NCBI GenBank assembly: GCA_015491585.1
Contig: WFVQ01000160.1
Coordinates: forward strand, 1-7,323
Direction of reading: 5' to 3'
Length of the DNA: 7,323 bases
Origin: Deltaproteobacteria bacterium
GTDB lineage: Bacteria > Desulfobacterota > Dissulfuribacteria > Dissulfuribacterales > S140-46
Shown: positions 6,518-7,323 of the stretch, one piece after another
How the letters are laid out: each line of letters starts with the position of its first letter
Numbering within the stretch: the stretch's first letter is position 1
Program-made: the position numbers and the translations under genes
Notes under the pieces: generated by a model
What the model saw: the letters and a program-made list of their open reading frames with translations, nothing else
What the model was told of the DNA's origin: nothing
Databases searched by the model: none

Positions 6518-7201
6518 ATGAGAGGGGAGTTTTTTCCTGGAAAATCACTGCTATATCTTGTCTGCACATCACTGCTGACCTTGGCGTGGGCGTGTGCCCC
6601 CCTGCCCCAGGAGATGCAGCAGGTGGAGGACTATCACCAGGCAGCATACAAACAGTATCTGGAGTCCAGACCGCCTGCCCACTACATAGCCTCTGGAGTC
6701 CCTGAGGTGGACTGCCTGCGCAAGCCCATCGCCCACTACTACCAGACCACCATTAAGATACTGGACCGCTACGTCAAAGCCATCGACAACTGTCCTTCCT
6801 ATTATCAGTTCGAGGAGATGACCTTTGGAAAGAGTCCCGAAGAGAAGCGGCGAATTTTCGCATCCCTGCCCCCTGAGGACCGGAATGCCATCCTGGAATA
6901 CAGGCGCGCCAACAGAGCCATGTATGAACAGATCAATCGCGAGGTATTGGAGCTTATTCCAATGGTGTTGAATACCTATAAAAAATTCGACTACGCCTGG
7001 AACAACACCCCCACCCTGAATCGGATGTCGGCCGCAGCCAATTCGGGTGATACTTATGGCCTGCTGAACTCGCTCTTCAGGGTGGGCCGGGCCGCGCGCC
7101 TGTGCGCCCTCACCAAGCGCCAGTACGAGTACACCATGCAGACCCTGTACTGGATCAAGGTGGAACATGAGATAATGGAGAGCTTCGCCAACCAGGGCTG
7201 A
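6518..7201 (+). CDS. Lipoprotein of unknown function, divergent from the operon
   Basis: This 227-residue protein has a lipoprotein-type signal: R2/K9, hydrophobic core (about 10-24) and a lipobox-like LAWAC with the lipidated cysteine at 26. Ala at the next position predicts outer-membrane sorting by the E. coli rule. The mature domain is mainly helical and rich in Tyr, with C66, C92 and C196. An acidic/charged helix block at about 97-131 (FEEMTFGKSPEEKRRIF, then DRNAILEYRRANR) and a long helix at about 134-160 are the clearest elements. No family is recognised. The start was chosen for GGGAGG (6505-6510) 7 bases upstream of ATG; the ATG at 6500 has its AGGA only 3 bases away. Like the first operon gene it encodes a Cys-containing helical lipoprotein of uncertain fold, and shared control with the operon is plausible. 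Confidence 0.75.
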   Translation: MRGEFFPGKSLLYLVCTSLLTLAWACAPLPQEMQQVEDYHQAAYKQYLESRPPAHYIASGVPEVDCLRKPIAHYYQTTIKILDRYVKAIDNCPSYYQFEEMTFGKSPEEKRRIFASLPPEDRNAILEYRRANRAMYEQINREVLELIPMVLNTYKKFDYAWNNTPTLNRMSAAANSGDTYGLLNSLFRVGRAARLCALTKRQYEYTMQTLYWIKVEHEIMESFANQG

Positions 7202-7234
7202 AGCCGCAACTGAGAAACGAGAGGAGGAATCACC

Positions 7235-7323
7235 ATGAAATTACTGACAAAGCCGTGCATAGCAGTTAGCCTGTTCACCCTTTTGCTAGCAGGGGCCTGC
7301 GTACCGCCCCCGCAGCCGACCAC
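7235..7323 (+). CDS. Lipoprotein, N-terminal fragment (cut by right edge)
   Basis: Only 29 full codons are visible. They encode a typical lipoprotein signal: MKLLTK, a hydrophobic core and a LAGAC lipobox with the cysteine at residue 22, followed by VPPPQP, a Pro-rich tether. Val follows the lipid cysteine, consistent with outer-membrane sorting. A strong GAGGAGG (7221-7227) sits 7 bases before ATG. It begins 33 bases after the previous lipoprotein gene, so the two probably share a transcript. The body of the protein is outside the window, so its function cannot be judged. Confidence 0.75.
   Translation, partial: MKLLTKPCIAVSLFTLLLAGACVPPPQPT

Noticed and set aside
6943..6976. Nested inverted repeats (GGTATT/AATACC and ATTGG/CCAAT)
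   Set aside because: They lie within the coding region of the lipoprotein, have short arms that cannot all pair cleanly, and are not followed by a T-run, so a terminator or regulatory hairpin is unlikely.
6569..7168. Minus-strand frame inside the divergent lipoprotein gene
   Set aside because: The His/Gly/Val-rich product and the absence of a start signal mark it as a shadow of the plus-strand lipoprotein, which has an SD and lipobox.

Overview
The window looks like chromosome of a Gram-negative bacterium. It encodes an ExbB/ExbD-type proton channel pair, a TonB/TolA-like periplasm-spanning protein, several lipoproteins with lipoboxes and a murein lytic transglycosylase. The DNA is moderately GC-rich, has strong AGGAGG-type ribosome binding sites and uses AGG (Arg) and ATA (Ile) freely. 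This would fit a deltaproteobacterial (Desulfobacterota-like) lineage, but that placement is a guess. I see no insertion sequence, tRNA, rRNA or CRISPR array.

Layout. At the left edge (2-208, +) is the C-terminal end of a TMEM165/GDT1-family cation transporter, ending 3 bases from the convergent stop of the main operon. Positions 212-6373 (-) hold eight tightly packed genes. In transcription order they are: a small lipoprotein (5900-6373), a long helical periplasmic protein (4823-5863), a second helical periplasmic protein (3989-4774), a small exported protein (3426-3989), a TonB/TolA-like protein (2041-3429), a MotA/TolQ/ExbB-family channel subunit (1439-2038), an ExbD/TolR-like subunit (1000-1446) and an SLT-type lytic transglycosylase (212-1003). 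The last six genes overlap or lie within 2 bases of each other, which suggests translational coupling and a shared complex. A 144-base AT-richer divergent region (6374-6517) separates this operon from two rightward genes for lipoproteins (6518-7201, and 7235 to beyond the right edge).

How they may work together (inference). The ExbB-like and ExbD-like proteins would use the ion gradient across the inner membrane. The TonB/TolA-like protein, with one N-terminal membrane anchor and a long Pro/Glu/Ala-rich stalk, would carry force across the periplasm. The two helical proteins, the small exported protein and the predicted outer-membrane lipoproteins would form the periplasmic and outer-membrane part, and the transglycosylase would open or remodel peptidoglycan locally. 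The architecture is reminiscent of Tol-Pal and Ton, but I recognise no TolB, Pal, TonB C-terminal domain or TonB-dependent receptor here. This makes it a candidate for an undescribed energised envelope-spanning system. Its function cannot be settled from the sequence alone.
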